Position numbers and translations under genes: made by a program. The notes under the pieces were generated by a model. That model saw only the letters and a program-made list of their open reading frames with translations. It was not told the origin of the DNA and searched no databases. A DNA stretch of 64,000 nt from DATFAS01 sp035254305 (GTDB lineage: Bacteria; Bacillota; Bacilli; Aneurinibacillales; RAOX-1): NCBI GenBank assembly GCA_035254305.1, contig DATFAS010000002.1:1-64000 (forward strand). Reading direction: 5' to 3'. Shown one piece after another: positions 9,095 to 17,457 of the stretch (its first letter is position 1; every line of letters starts with the position of its first letter).

Positions 9095-9103
9095 CGCTTA
9101 GGT

Positions 9104-9895
9104 TCACTCCCCAATTTTTACGATCCATTCCTTCACACCAGCAAATGTCTTTCGATGAAGTGGGCAAGGTCCATATTTTTCGATAGCCCGTAAATGATCT
9201 GGTGTACCATACCCGGCATTTCTCTCAAATCCATACTCAGGATATTGCTTAGCTGCCTCTGTCATCCAGCGATCTCTTGTTACCTTAGCAATAATCGATG
9301 CAGCAGCAATGGTAATACTTGAACGATCTCCACCCACAATTGCTTGCTGCTTAACCGTTAAATGTTTCACTTCAAGACCATCAACTAGACAGAGTTGTGG
9401 AAGAAGTTTCAGATCTGAGACGGCCTGACAGATCACCCTTGTGGTTGCCTGATAGATATTTATTTCATCAATTAATGAGGCATCTACTGACGCAACAGAA
9501 TAAGTTAACGCTTCTGTTGTGATCCTTTCATAAAATACTTCTCTCTGTTTAGCTGATAACTTCTTAGAGTCATTAATTCCAGGTAAATAAAAATCGTTGG
9601 GGAGGATGACAGCTGCCGCAACGACTGGACCAGCAAGTGGACCACGACCTACTTCATCTACACCTGCAATGAGTTGTATTCCTTGTTCTCTATACCTTTG
9701 CTCATAGATCGTCATGCGATTCCATTGATCGGCTAATTCCTTTTTTCTCTCCTCAGCTCTCCAATACTGTTCTAGCAAATTTCTTACTCCTGATCTACCA
9801 TCCTCCCCAAGCTGGCGAAGAAGCTCTTTAGTTGGTGGAGTACTAGTAAGTAGTTCTCTAATATCCTTTATTGTCAATTTATGTAGATCCATCAT
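9104..9895 (-). CDS. rnhB: Ribonuclease HII
   Basis: Removes ribonucleotides and RNA primers from RNA/DNA hybrids. The Firmicute N-terminal extension (LTIKDIRELL, about 80 residues) precedes the catalytic domain. GVDEVGRGPLAGP near residue 82 supplies the metal-binding Asp-Glu. NDSKKLS, a downstream Asp and AKVTRDR follow. The start is uncertain: a GTG at 9913 is in frame, but the ATG pair at 9892-9895 matches the usual family start better. It follows rbgA. Confidence 0.95.
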   Translation of the reverse strand: MMDLHKLTIKDIRELLTSTPPTKELLRQLGEDGRSGVRNLLEQYWRAEERKKELADQWNRMTIYEQRYREQGIQLIAGVDEVGRGPLAGPVVAAAVILPNDFYLPGINDSKKLSAKQREVFYERITTEALTYSVASVDASLIDEINIYQATTRVICQAVSDLKLLPQLCLVDGLEVKHLTVKQQAIVGGDRSSITIAAASIIAKVTRDRWMTEAAKQYPEYGFERNAGYGTPDHLRAIEKYGPCPLHRKTFAGVKEWIVKIGE

Positions 9896-9933
9896 GATGC
9901 CCTTGGTTTTCACCTCACTGTTTAAAAAAACAT

Positions 9934-9966
9934 ATAAAAAAACGTATGGAAAAATTCCATACGTTT
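9934..9966 (-). terminator. Terminator at the end of rbgA
   Basis: On the minus strand AACGTATGGA and TCCATACGTT flank a 5-nt loop and run into TTTTTTTAT. The first arm overlaps the rbgA stop codon. It should limit read-through into rnhB. Confidence 0.8.
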
Positions 9967-10861
9967 ATTCTACCATGTTTTCTTCCGGATGAGACGCGAG
10001 AATCTCCATGGTAAATGCGTCTAATGGCTTCTCTAATGAGATTTGACCAATTTTTCCTGATCGAAGTTCCCTTAGAATGAGCTCTGCTACTTTATCGTAA
10101 TCAATTTGCCCTCTTCCCATTAGACATCCTCTTTTTCTGCCGATTTCCTCAAGCAGTTCAATTCGATCGTTGGGAAGATTATCAAGCTTATAGCGATTCC
10201 TAAGCATCTCAGGATAATACATTCGTAAATACTCAATAACAAAAAGAACGACTTCACCAAAATCTAGAATTTCATCTTTGATTGCTCCACTTGCCGCTAA
10301 GCGTAATCCAACAAGTTGATCTTCAAATTTGGGCCACAGAATTCCGGGTGTATCAAGTAAATCAAGTTCGCCCATCTTCACCCATTGTTGAGATTTGGTC
10401 ACAGCTGGACGGTCACCTGTTTGTGCTACTTTTTTACCTGCAAGTCGATTGATTAATGAGGATTTACCCACATTCGGGATACCTAATATCATCGTCCGTA
10501 TCGAACGATCATTCATCCCTTTTGCCCTTCTTTTCTCCATTATAGGTTCAGTAAGCAACTTACAATGTTCTGCAATCCGATGAACCCCTCTACCTGATAA
10601 CGCATCGATGGGGAGTGCAACTATTTCTTTTTCACGGAAAAATTCTACCCATTGCTCTGTCACTTGTGGATCAGCAAGATCAATCTTATTTAACAGCACT
10701 AATCTTGGCTTGTCCTTCACGATTTCATCGATCATAGGATTGCGACTAGCTAATGGCAGCCTAGCATCCAATAATTCAATGACGACATCAATGAGTTTCA
10801 GCTTTTCCGTTACCTGCCGCCTTGCTTTGGCCATATGGCCAGGAAACCACTGAATGGTCAT
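9965..10861 (-). CDS. rbgA: Ribosome biogenesis GTPase RbgA (YlqF)
   Basis: Circularly permuted GTPase needed for a late step of 50S subunit assembly. The 298 residues show the permuted motif order: NKIDL (G4) near residue 60, then GIPNVGKSSLIN (G1) near 130 and DTPGILWP (G3) near 175. A C-terminal helical RNA-binding domain follows. The start MTIQWFPGHMAKARR is the conserved one. It is placed between lepB and rnhB as in Bacillus. Confidence 0.97.
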   Translation of the reverse strand: MTIQWFPGHMAKARRQVTEKLKLIDVVIELLDARLPLASRNPMIDEIVKDKPRLVLLNKIDLADPQVTEQWVEFFREKEIVALPIDALSGRGVHRIAEHCKLLTEPIMEKRRAKGMNDRSIRTMILGIPNVGKSSLINRLAGKKVAQTGDRPAVTKSQQWVKMGELDLLDTPGILWPKFEDQLVGLRLAASGAIKDEILDFGEVVLFVIEYLRMYYPEMLRNRYKLDNLPNDRIELLEEIGRKRGCLMGRGQIDYDKVAELILRELRSGKIGQISLEKPLDAFTMEILASHPEENMVE

Positions 10862-10875
10862 ATTTATCCACCTGC

Positions 10876-11466
10876 TTACTTATCCGTCTTATTTGGGAAT
10901 CTAAATGCTGAAAGCGGCCAAAATACAACATCAGCCCTTCCTACAACCTCTTCAAGTTTAACAGTCCCAATTATCCTACTATCTTTACTATTTCTTCTAT
11001 TGTCCCCCATAGCAAAGATTTCACCATTTGGAACAACAATTGGACGGTCAAAATCTCCTGTTAAAGGAACCCCTTGCTCATGTGCTTGCTTTCTATATTC
11101 GTTAAGATAAGGTTCATCCACAGGTTTATCATTAATATAAAGCTGATCATTCTTAACCTCAATCTTATCCCCACCCACAGCAATAACACGTTTTATATAA
11201 TCTCTTTCTTTCGTTGCGTGAAAAACAACAATTTCTCCACGCTTTGGTTGCTCAAGATAGTAGACTAATTTGGTAACAATTAGACGTTCTCGATCATGTA
11301 GATTCGGCATCATAGATGTCCCATCCACTACAAATGGCGCAAACAGAAACGTACGAATCAAGAATGCAAGTAAAACGGCTATGATAAGAGCTTTTGACCA
11401 CTCCCATATCTCATTTTTCTTTTTTTCTTCTTTTGGGTTATCTTGTAGTAATTTCTGATTATCCAT
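10876..11466 (-). CDS. lepB: Type I signal peptidase
   Basis: Membrane serine protease that removes signal peptides from exported proteins. The 196-residue protein has a cytoplasmic lysine-rich N-terminus and one membrane helix (residues 25-45). The catalytic serine is in GTSMMPN near residue 51 and the general-base lysine in DYIKRVIAVGGD near residue 92. GDNRRNSKDSR near 155 completes the family boxes. The single N-terminal helix fits the Bacillus SipS type. Confidence 0.96.
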   Translation of the reverse strand: MDNQKLLQDNPKEEKKKNEIWEWSKALIIAVLLAFLIRTFLFAPFVVDGTSMMPNLHDRERLIVTKLVYYLEQPKRGEIVVFHATKERDYIKRVIAVGGDKIEVKNDQLYINDKPVDEPYLNEYRKQAHEQGVPLTGDFDRPIVVPNGEIFAMGDNRRNSKDSRIIGTVKLEEVVGRADVVFWPLSAFRFPNKTDK

Positions 11467-11569
11467 TTCTCTCCTCCTCTCTAACGGTGAATGGTTAACA
11501 TATGTATGTTAAACGGTCCAATAATTGGATTAACAAAGAACATCATATCAGGATTGAATAAAAAGTGCA

Positions 11570-11602
11570 AAAAAAAGAGCTTGCATAAAACAAGCTCTTT
11601 TT
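11570..11602 (-). terminator. Terminator of rplS
   Basis: A long perfect stem (AAGAGCTTG and CAAGCTCTT) with T-runs on both sides lies just past the rplS stop. On the minus strand TTTTTTTT follows it. Confidence 0.9.
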
Positions 11603-11607
11603 TCGGA

Positions 11608-11955
11608 TTATCGGCGGATTTCTTTAATACGAGCTGCTTTACCAACACGGCTACGTAAGTAGTACAACTTCGCACGACGAACCTTACCGTAACGTACAAC
11701 TTCAATCTTATCGATCTTCGGAGAATGAAGAGGTAACGTACGCTCAACTCCTACGCCATAAGAAATCTTACGGACAGTAAAAGTTTCGCTAACACCTGTT
11801 CCACGGCGCTTAATTACAGCACCTTCAAACACCTGAATTCTTTCACGCTGACCCTCGATAACCTTTAAGTGAACACGCACAGTGTCACCAGGACGGAATG
11901 CAGGGATTTCAGTTTTCAAATGTTCTTGAGTAATTTCGCGAAGAATTTGTTTCAT
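11608..11955 (-). CDS. rplS: 50S ribosomal protein L19
   Basis: Large-subunit protein at the 30S-50S interface. The 115-residue product begins MKQILREITQEHLK and includes FRPGDTVRVHLKV and RRGTGVSETFTVRK, typical of L19. I chose the ATG at 11955 behind GGAGGAAATGAC, not an in-frame start six codons upstream that contains the ribosome site. Unlike the genes around it, it has its own promoter, a long leader and its own terminator, so it can be set separately from trmD. Confidence 0.97.
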   Translation of the reverse strand: MKQILREITQEHLKTEIPAFRPGDTVRVHLKVIEGQRERIQVFEGAVIKRRGTGVSETFTVRKISYGVGVERTLPLHSPKIDKIEVVRYGKVRRAKLYYLRSRVGKAARIKEIRR

Positions 11956-12084
11956 GTCATTTCCTCCTTCCAACGCGGTGTTCTTTATCGAGAGGCTGAG
12001 TTAGAGTCGGAGGCTAGTCTAACATCTACGTCTCTCCTCAAACGACAGCGGACCACCGTAATCATACAGGTCTTAAAACCCACG
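11956..12084 (-). ncRNA. Candidate L19 leader (autoregulatory mRNA leader)
   Basis: A promoter-proximal leader of about 130 nt precedes rplS and contains no reading frame. L19 leaders are known structured elements before rplS in Firmicutes that bind L19. Position, length and several short complementary segments agree. I could not score it against the covariance model, so the call rests on context. Confidence 0.5.
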
Positions 12085-12090
12085 AGAAAT

Positions 12091-12119
12091 AGTTTAACAT
12101 ATGCACTTTTTCTTTTCAA
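12091..12119 (-). promoter_or_regulatory. SigA-type promoter of rplS
   Basis: On the minus strand TTGAAA (12114-12119), a 17-bp spacer and TAAACT (12091-12096) lie between trmD and rplS. The start point would fall near 12085, giving the long leader. Confidence 0.65.
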
Positions 12120-12132
12120 GCTTTATTCTTGA

Positions 12133-12870
12133 TTAATTGTTTTGATTTTTTCTTTTTAGTTCATCCATTACCTTAATAATCTGCGGGTCATCAATCTTTT
12201 CTAAAAGCTCTGGTCTTCTAGCAAATGTCCTTTTGACGGATTCTTCTTTTCTCCAAGCCTCTATTTTCCCATGATGTCCAGACAATAGAACGTCAGGTAC
12301 TCTCAAGCCTCTAAACTCCGCAGGCCTAGTATAATGAGGATATTCTAACAATCCGGTACTAAAGGAATCTGTTACCGCAGATGTTTCATTACCCAGTGCA
12401 CCCGGAATCAGTCGTACAACACTGTCAATAATGGTCATAGCCGGCAATTCTCCACCTGTTAACACAAAATCACCAACCGAGATTTCGTCGGTCACCAGAT
12501 GCTCCCGGATCCGTTCATCATACCCTTCATAATGACCACAAATAAAAACGATATGCTCTTCTTTCGCTAATTCTTCCGCTTTAGCTTGACTATAACGTTC
12601 CCCTTGTGGACACATAAGGATAATTCTAGGTTTCGCACCATCTAATAAAAGGTTGTCCACAGCATGGAATAGAGGTTCTGGTCGAAGAACCATGCCCCCC
12701 CCTCCTCCATAAGGATAGTCATCTACTTGTCCGTGCTTATTGACTGCAAATTCGCGGAAATTAATGATGCGATACTCCACCAGGCCGCTACCTGCAGCCT
12801 TCCCTAGGATACTGCTTTGTAAAACTCCAGAGAACATCTCAGGAAATAAGGTTAATACATCGATCCTCAT
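12133..12870 (-). CDS. trmD: tRNA (guanine-N1)-methyltransferase TrmD
   Basis: Makes m1G37 in tRNAs that read CNN codons, preventing +1 frameshifting. The 245 residues show the start MRIDVLTLFPEMF, the YGGGGGM segment near residue 58, and the knotted SAM site CGHYEGYDERI and GDFVLTGGELPA (residues 110-145). Its start overlaps the end of rimM by four bases. Confidence 0.98.
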   Translation of the reverse strand: MRIDVLTLFPEMFSGVLQSSILGKAAGSGLVEYRIINFREFAVNKHGQVDDYPYGGGGGMVLRPEPLFHAVDNLLLDGAKPRIILMCPQGERYSQAKAEELAKEEHIVFICGHYEGYDERIREHLVTDEISVGDFVLTGGELPAMTIIDSVVRLIPGALGNETSAVTDSFSTGLLEYPHYTRPAEFRGLRVPDVLLSGHHGKIEAWRKEESVKRTFARRPELLEKIDDPQIIKVMDELKRKNQNN

Positions 12871-13388
12871 TCGACTAACCCTTCCATGATATGTACTTTA
12901 ATGATTTTCTCTTCCACATCCACTTCTAAGATACATTCTTCAATGTAAGGCAGAAGAATCTCTTTTCCTTGGTCATTTTTAACCACCCACACATCATTGG
13001 CACCTGTAGCTAATATTTCGTGAATCTGACCCAGCCTCTCACCTGTATCACTGATAACGTTACAACCAATAATTTCATCATAGTAAAACGTATCCTCTTC
13101 AAGCTCCTGCCGATCTCCTTCAGCAACTTTCACCATACCACCCTTAAACTTCTCTACCTCATTAATGTTATTAAATTGGCGGAACTTTACTATGTAAGAA
13201 TTTTTATGGAAACGGGCGGATTCAACAGTAACAGGTATAGGTTCACTAAGGGAAGGATGGGAAAGTAGAAGGTTATTGTTCTTACGATAGCGTTCTTCCG
13301 GAAAATCAGTAAAGGAAATAATCTTTACTTCCCCTTTAATACCATGGGTATTTACAATTTTTCCTACATCAAATAAGCGTTCATTCAT
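12867..13388 (-). CDS. rimM: 16S rRNA processing protein RimM
   Basis: Assembly factor for the head of the 30S subunit, working with S19 and partly with the KhpA/S16 region. The 173 residues contain VGKIVNTHGIKGEVKI (residues 7-22) and a C-terminal PRC-barrel (YYDEIIGCNV...ILLPYI). The gene overlaps both ylqD and trmD by four bases, so these three genes are one translationally coupled unit. Confidence 0.96.
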   Translation of the reverse strand: MNERLFDVGKIVNTHGIKGEVKIISFTDFPEERYRKNNNLLLSHPSLSEPIPVTVESARFHKNSYIVKFRQFNNINEVEKFKGGMVKVAEGDRQELEEDTFYYDEIIGCNVISDTGERLGQIHEILATGANDVWVVKNDQGKEILLPYIEECILEVDVEEKIIKVHIMEGLVE

Positions 13389-13804
13389 GTTTGATTAACC
13401 CCATTTCGAACTTCAATAATGATTCCATCTTTCACTACAATTTCATATTTACCTATTAGTTTATCCCAATGATCACCAACCTCTACCTCCACCTCAGTCT
13501 CAAGGCTGGAGTGTTCAATTTCACTTCCAATTGGCAGACGTTCGAGTTGGGCTAACATTTCTTTATATTGTATAACCTTTTCTCTTCTTAGCTTCTCCTC
13601 TTTCCCCAAACGTTCTTGTACTAATCTCTGTGCCTCTATTCCTCTCTTAGCAGCCTCTTGCAGCAGCTTCTTACTTTGAAATTGCAATTGTTCAATTTCT
13701 AGTTCATATCTGCGTATATAGCCTTGATACTCCTGCTGCATTTTGGTTTGGAGGGTAGGAGTTAAGACAAGTAAAATGGTTACCGGGCGTTTCACCTTTA
13801 ACAT
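13385..13804 (-). CDS. ylqD: YlqD family protein
   Basis: Conserved Firmicute protein of unknown function. The 139 residues begin with a short hydrophobic strand (VTILLVLTPTL). A long charged helix follows that should form a coiled coil (residues 20-80, many E/Q/K). A C-terminal beta part ends the protein (WDKLIGKYEIVVKDGIIIEVRNG). I chose the ATG at 13804, just after AGGTGAT; a GTG three codons upstream lies inside the ribosome site. It sits between khpA and rimM as in Bacillus. Confidence 0.85.
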   Translation of the reverse strand: MLKVKRPVTILLVLTPTLQTKMQQEYQGYIRRYELEIEQLQFQSKKLLQEAAKRGIEAQRLVQERLGKEEKLRREKVIQYKEMLAQLERLPIGSEIEHSSLETEVEVEVGDHWDKLIGKYEIVVKDGIIIEVRNGVNQT

Positions 13805-13884
13805 ATTAATCACCTACCAAACAGGATCTTTAGTGTTTACCTGTGTGTAGACAGAATTAAACATAACATATAAATTCTTATACA

Positions 13885-13925
13885 CTAAAAAGCTGGGAAA
13901 ACCTTAGGTAAGGTGTCCCCAGCTA
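13885..13925 (-). terminator. Terminator of rpsP-khpA
   Basis: On the minus strand AGCTGGG and CCCAGCT enclose an inner hairpin ACCTT/AAGGT and are followed by TTTTTAG. It separates rpsP-khpA from ylqD-rimM-trmD. Confidence 0.75.
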
Positions 13926-13933
13926 AAACAAGA

Positions 13934-14161
13934 CTATAGGATCTCAATCGATATCCGTTTATTCTCCTTAGTGGCTGCTGCACCAGCAACGATTCGCATC
14001 GCCTTCGCTATACGACCCTGTTTACCGATGATTTTGCCCATATCTTCAGGATGAACAGAAAGCTCATAACAAATCGTATGATCCTTCCCAATCTCACTTA
14101 CTTGTACTTCTTCTGGATGATCAACAAGCGCTTTGGCTATTCCTTCAATTAACGCCTTCAC
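13934..14161 (-). CDS. khpA: KH-domain RNA-binding protein KhpA
   Basis: Single KH-domain protein (YlqC) that forms a complex with KhpB and binds many RNAs. Loss affects cell size in streptococci. The 75 residues include the GxxG loop in GKIIGKQGRIAKAMR (residues 42-56). It lies 71 bp after rpsP in the same direction. Confidence 0.95.
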   Translation of the reverse strand: MKALIEGIAKALVDHPEEVQVSEIGKDHTICYELSVHPEDMGKIIGKQGRIAKAMRIVAGAAATKENKRISIEIL

Positions 14162-14232
14162 TGTTACTTACCCTCCCACCTTACTAGGATTCGAGTGCAA
14201 ACATATCATCCGCTTCTATCTTTGTAACCAAA

Positions 14233-14505
14233 TTACTTCTGGTTCTTTGTTTCGTGAACCTGCTTAAGAATACCAGCTTTGCTGAATAGGTTACGAACAG
14301 TATCAGTTGGTTGAGCACCTGTTAGCATCCATTGAACAGCCTTTTCTGTGTCAATGTTTACTACAGCTGGTTGAGCTACTGGATTATAGTATCCAATTTC
14401 TTCGATGAATCTTCCGTCTCTTGGAGAACGAGAATCTGCTACTACTACACGATAGAAAGGAGCCTTCTTTGCACCCATACGCTTAAGTCTAATTTTAACT
14501 GCCAT
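14233..14505 (-). CDS. rpsP: 30S ribosomal protein S16
   Basis: Small-subunit protein needed for 30S assembly. The 90 residues begin MAVKIRLKRMGAKKAPFYR and contain VVADSRSPRDGRFIEEIGYYNP. I chose the ATG at 14505, eight bases after AGGAGG; another ATG two codons upstream is too close to the ribosome site. Confidence 0.98.
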   Translation of the reverse strand: MAVKIRLKRMGAKKAPFYRVVVADSRSPRDGRFIEEIGYYNPVAQPAVVNIDTEKAVQWMLTGAQPTDTVRNLFSKAGILKQVHETKNQK

Positions 14506-14598
14506 TTTCATTTCCTCCTAATAGTGGTTATATTTTATTTAAATAGGCCTTCTCTGAAATTGATTAGATTCATCAAAGACTTAAATTACTACCTCAAC

Positions 14599-15957
14599 TT
14601 ATGGCATGAAGGGAAACTTAAACATCCCTTTGCCTTTCTTCTTCTTCGCTTGGTCAGACATCTTCGTAAATTGCTTCATCATCTTTCTCATTTCTTCGAA
14701 TTGCTTGATGAAACGATTGACCTCTTGAATGGATGTGCCACTCCCCTTAGCAATTCTCTGCTTTCGCTTCATATTCTTAAGAAGCTCCGGGTTATTTCTT
14801 TCATCCCTGGTCATTGATTTTACGATAGCTTCCACACGATTCAATGCTTTATCATCAATCTTTAGGTCTTTCATTCCTTTTACTTTATTCATTCCAGGAA
14901 GCATACCTAAAAGATCTTCAAGCGGTCCTAGCTTGCGAACCTGTGCCATCTGATCAAGAAAATCTTCAAAGGTGAACTCTGCTTTACGAAGCTTTCGTTC
15001 CATTTCCTTTGCCTTTTCATGATCAACATTCGCTTGTGCCTTCTCAATAAGGGTAAGCACATCCCCCATCCCAAGGATTCGGGATGCCATTCTTTCAGGG
15101 TGGAAGGGTTCAAGTGCATCAAGCTTCTCTCCCATACCAGCAAACTTAATAGGTTTTCCGGTTACTGCCTTAACAGAAAGGGCCGCACCACCACGTGTAT
15201 CCCCGTCAAGCTTCGTTAAGACAACCCCTGTTAGCTCAAGCTGATTGTTGAAGCTTTCGGCAACATTCACTGCATCTTGCCCTGTCATTGCATCAACAAC
15301 AAGTAAAATTTCATCAGGGTTAACGGCCGAACGAATATCCTTAAGCTCATCCATTAACTTCTCATCTATGTGCAATCGTCCTGCTGTATCAATTAGTACA
15401 TAGTCAAGATGATTTTGCTTTGCATGATCTAGCGCCTGTCTAGCAATTTCTACTGGGCTTACCTGATCACCAAGTGTAAATACAGGTAGCTTCAGTTGTT
15501 CACCGAGTACTTGAAGCTGTTTTATGGCTGCAGGTCGATAAATATCTCCCGCAACTAACAACGGTCGATGGTTTTGTTTGGTGAGGTATTTGGCTAATTT
15601 ACCAGTAGAAGTGGTCTTACCAGCCCCTTGCAAACCTACCATCATGACAACAGTTGGAGATCTCTTTGCTTGTACTATTTTGGATTGCTCTCCACCCATC
15701 AGCTTGGTCAATTCATCATTAACCACTTTAATTACTTGTTGACCTGGTGTTAAGCTTTTCAATACCTCTTGTCCAATTGCTCGTTCCTTAACGCTAGCTA
15801 CAAAGTCCTTCACAACTTTGAAGTTTACGTCAGCTTCGAGTAAGGCAAGCCGCACTTCCCGCATCATTTCACTGACGTCGGACTCAGTGACCTTCCCTTT
15901 CCCGCGCAATCTATCGAATGTCGCTTGTAGACGATTGGCTAAACTTTCAAAAGCCAT
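14599..15957 (-). CDS. ffh: Signal recognition particle protein Ffh
   Basis: SRP GTPase that binds 4.5S/scRNA and signal sequences and targets ribosomes to FtsY at the membrane. It has an N domain, the G domain with GLQGAGKTTSTGKLA near residue 105, DTAGR near 190 and TKLDGDTRGG near 245, and a methionine-rich M domain at the C-terminus. The ATG at 15957 follows AGGAGGCGAAAGA and gives 452 residues. The gene is 17 bp after ylxM. Confidence 0.98.
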   Translation of the reverse strand: MAFESLANRLQATFDRLRGKGKVTESDVSEMMREVRLALLEADVNFKVVKDFVASVKERAIGQEVLKSLTPGQQVIKVVNDELTKLMGGEQSKIVQAKRSPTVVMMVGLQGAGKTTSTGKLAKYLTKQNHRPLLVAGDIYRPAAIKQLQVLGEQLKLPVFTLGDQVSPVEIARQALDHAKQNHLDYVLIDTAGRLHIDEKLMDELKDIRSAVNPDEILLVVDAMTGQDAVNVAESFNNQLELTGVVLTKLDGDTRGGAALSVKAVTGKPIKFAGMGEKLDALEPFHPERMASRILGMGDVLTLIEKAQANVDHEKAKEMERKLRKAEFTFEDFLDQMAQVRKLGPLEDLLGMLPGMNKVKGMKDLKIDDKALNRVEAIVKSMTRDERNNPELLKNMKRKQRIAKGSGTSIQEVNRFIKQFEEMRKMMKQFTKMSDQAKKKKGKGMFKFPFMP

Positions 15958-15974
15958 TCTTTCGCCTCCTAATC

Positions 15975-16316
15975 TCATTCCAACTCGAATGTGGCCAATT
16001 CCTTGACTACAGTACGAATATGTTCAGGTTCCCAGTCATCACTTACCTCTATTAGAGACAAAAGCTTATTAATCAACTGTTTCCTCTGATCATGGCGAGC
16101 CAAAAGCTGTAGCTTATCCTCAAATTGCTCAAGCACAACTTCCATTCGCTTCAGTTGATCATAAACTGCCTGCCTACTGACATCCATCAGTTCGGCAATC
16201 TCACTTAAGGTCAAATCCTCCCGATAATACAACTCAAGAAATTGTCTCTGCCTTCCTTTAAGTAAAGGGGCATAGAAATCGAACAGCATATTTACCCGGT
16301 TCGTTTTCTCTAGCAT
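15975..16316 (-). CDS. ylxM: YlxM helix-turn-helix protein
   Basis: Conserved partner gene of ffh. In streptococci YlxM binds SRP components and stimulates their GTPase. The 113 residues hold a sigma70 region 4-like helix-turn-helix (LTLSEIAELMDVSRQAVYDQLKR, residues 35-57), preceded by FLELYYRED. It is the first gene behind the promoter at 16374-16402 and is co-directional with ffh. Confidence 0.95.
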   Translation of the reverse strand: MLEKTNRVNMLFDFYAPLLKGRQRQFLELYYREDLTLSEIAELMDVSRQAVYDQLKRMEVVLEQFEDKLQLLARHDQRKQLINKLLSLIEVSDDWEPEHIRTVVKELATFELE

Positions 16317-16349
16317 TGGTTTCCCCTACAATCATGTATGGTAAGGTTA

Positions 16350-16418
16350 AAGAAAAAATCTTTACAAGAAATTATAATACTCATCTCACATCTGAATGTC
16401 AAGAAAAAATCTTTACAA
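16350..16418. repeat. 18-bp direct repeat flanking the ylxM promoter
   Basis: AAGAAAAAATCTTTACAA occurs at 16350-16367 and again at 16401-16418, 51 bp apart and identical. The upstream copy overlaps the -35 box by two bases. The downstream copy covers the expected start of transcription. Confidence 0.9.
16374..16402 (-). promoter_or_regulatory. SigA-type promoter of ylxM-ffh
   Basis: On the minus strand TTGACA (16397-16402), a 17-bp spacer and TATTAT (16374-16379) lie about 60 bp before the ylxM start, within the ftsY-ylxM gap. It is close to consensus. Confidence 0.85.
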
Positions 16419-17411
16419 TTATTCTTGATCAGATGGTTCTTCCATCATTCCTGCAAAGAGGGCATGGATAAATTGTTCTGCATCGAATGGCTGTAGATCA
16501 TCCATTTTCTCACCTAGTCCAACATATTTAACCGGAGTATTTAATTCATTAGAGATAGCAATAACAATACCACCCTTTGCTGTCCCGTCTAATTTAGTTA
16601 GTACGATCCCCGATACATTTGTTGTCTCTCCAAAAGCACGAGCTTGATTCATAGCATTCTGGCCTGTTGTTGCATCTAAGACAAGCAATGTTTCATGAGG
16701 CCCATCCGGAACCTCTTTACGAATCACTCGATACACCTTATTTAATTCTTCCATAAGATTGACTTTATTTTGCAGCCTACCTGCTGTATCACAAAGAAGG
16801 ACGTCTACTCCACGTGATTTTGCTGCTGCAATAGCATCATACATCACTGCTGCGGGATCTGCGCCCGCTTGATGTTTGATTACCTCAACACCTACACGCT
16901 GTCCCCATACTTCTAGCTGTTCAATGGCTCCGGCACGGAATGTATCGCCTGCTGCTAGAAGCACCTTTTTGCCCTGCTGCTTAAACATATGTGCCATCTT
17001 TCCAATGGTGGTCGTCTTGCCTACACCATTCACACCTACAAACATAATGATATTTAAACGACCATCTTCGACGTTTAGTTCTGTATTCTGTTCTTTTCTA
17101 TTTAACAATCCTACCAATTTTTCAGATAGAAGAGGACGAAGTTGTCCTGCATCCTCTATCTTTTGTTTCCGTGCTTCGACGCGAAGTTCATCCACCAATT
17201 TCACCACGGTTGTTACACCAACATCTGCCGAAATGAGGATTTCCTCCAACTCTTCAAAAAACTCATCATCAATTTTTTTATAGCGTAGAACTAATTCTTC
17301 TACTTTTCCTACAAGAGCATCCCGCGTTTTAGTTAAGCCCTCTTTAAATTTTGATGTAACAGTCTCTGTTTTTTGTGTGATTTTTTCCTTTAATTTCTTA
17401 AAAAAACTCAT
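16419..17411 (-). CDS. ftsY: SRP receptor GTPase FtsY
   Basis: Membrane-bound receptor that docks the SRP-ribosome complex. The 330 residues start MSFFKKLKEKI with a short basic amphipathic helix and no long acidic A domain. The NG domain follows, with GVNGVGKTTTIGKMA near residue 128, DTAGRLQNK near 215 and LTKLDGTAKGG near 275. I chose the ATG at 17411, behind AGGAGGAAGGAT. It follows smc by 46 bp, as in Bacillus. Confidence 0.98.
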   Translation of the reverse strand: MSFFKKLKEKITQKTETVTSKFKEGLTKTRDALVGKVEELVLRYKKIDDEFFEELEEILISADVGVTTVVKLVDELRVEARKQKIEDAGQLRPLLSEKLVGLLNRKEQNTELNVEDGRLNIIMFVGVNGVGKTTTIGKMAHMFKQQGKKVLLAAGDTFRAGAIEQLEVWGQRVGVEVIKHQAGADPAAVMYDAIAAAKSRGVDVLLCDTAGRLQNKVNLMEELNKVYRVIRKEVPDGPHETLLVLDATTGQNAMNQARAFGETTNVSGIVLTKLDGTAKGGIVIAISNELNTPVKYVGLGEKMDDLQPFDAEQFIHALFAGMMEEPSDQE

Positions 17412-17457
17412 ATCCTTCCTCCTCATTCTTTATCCAATGATGCTTTGGGTCTCATTT

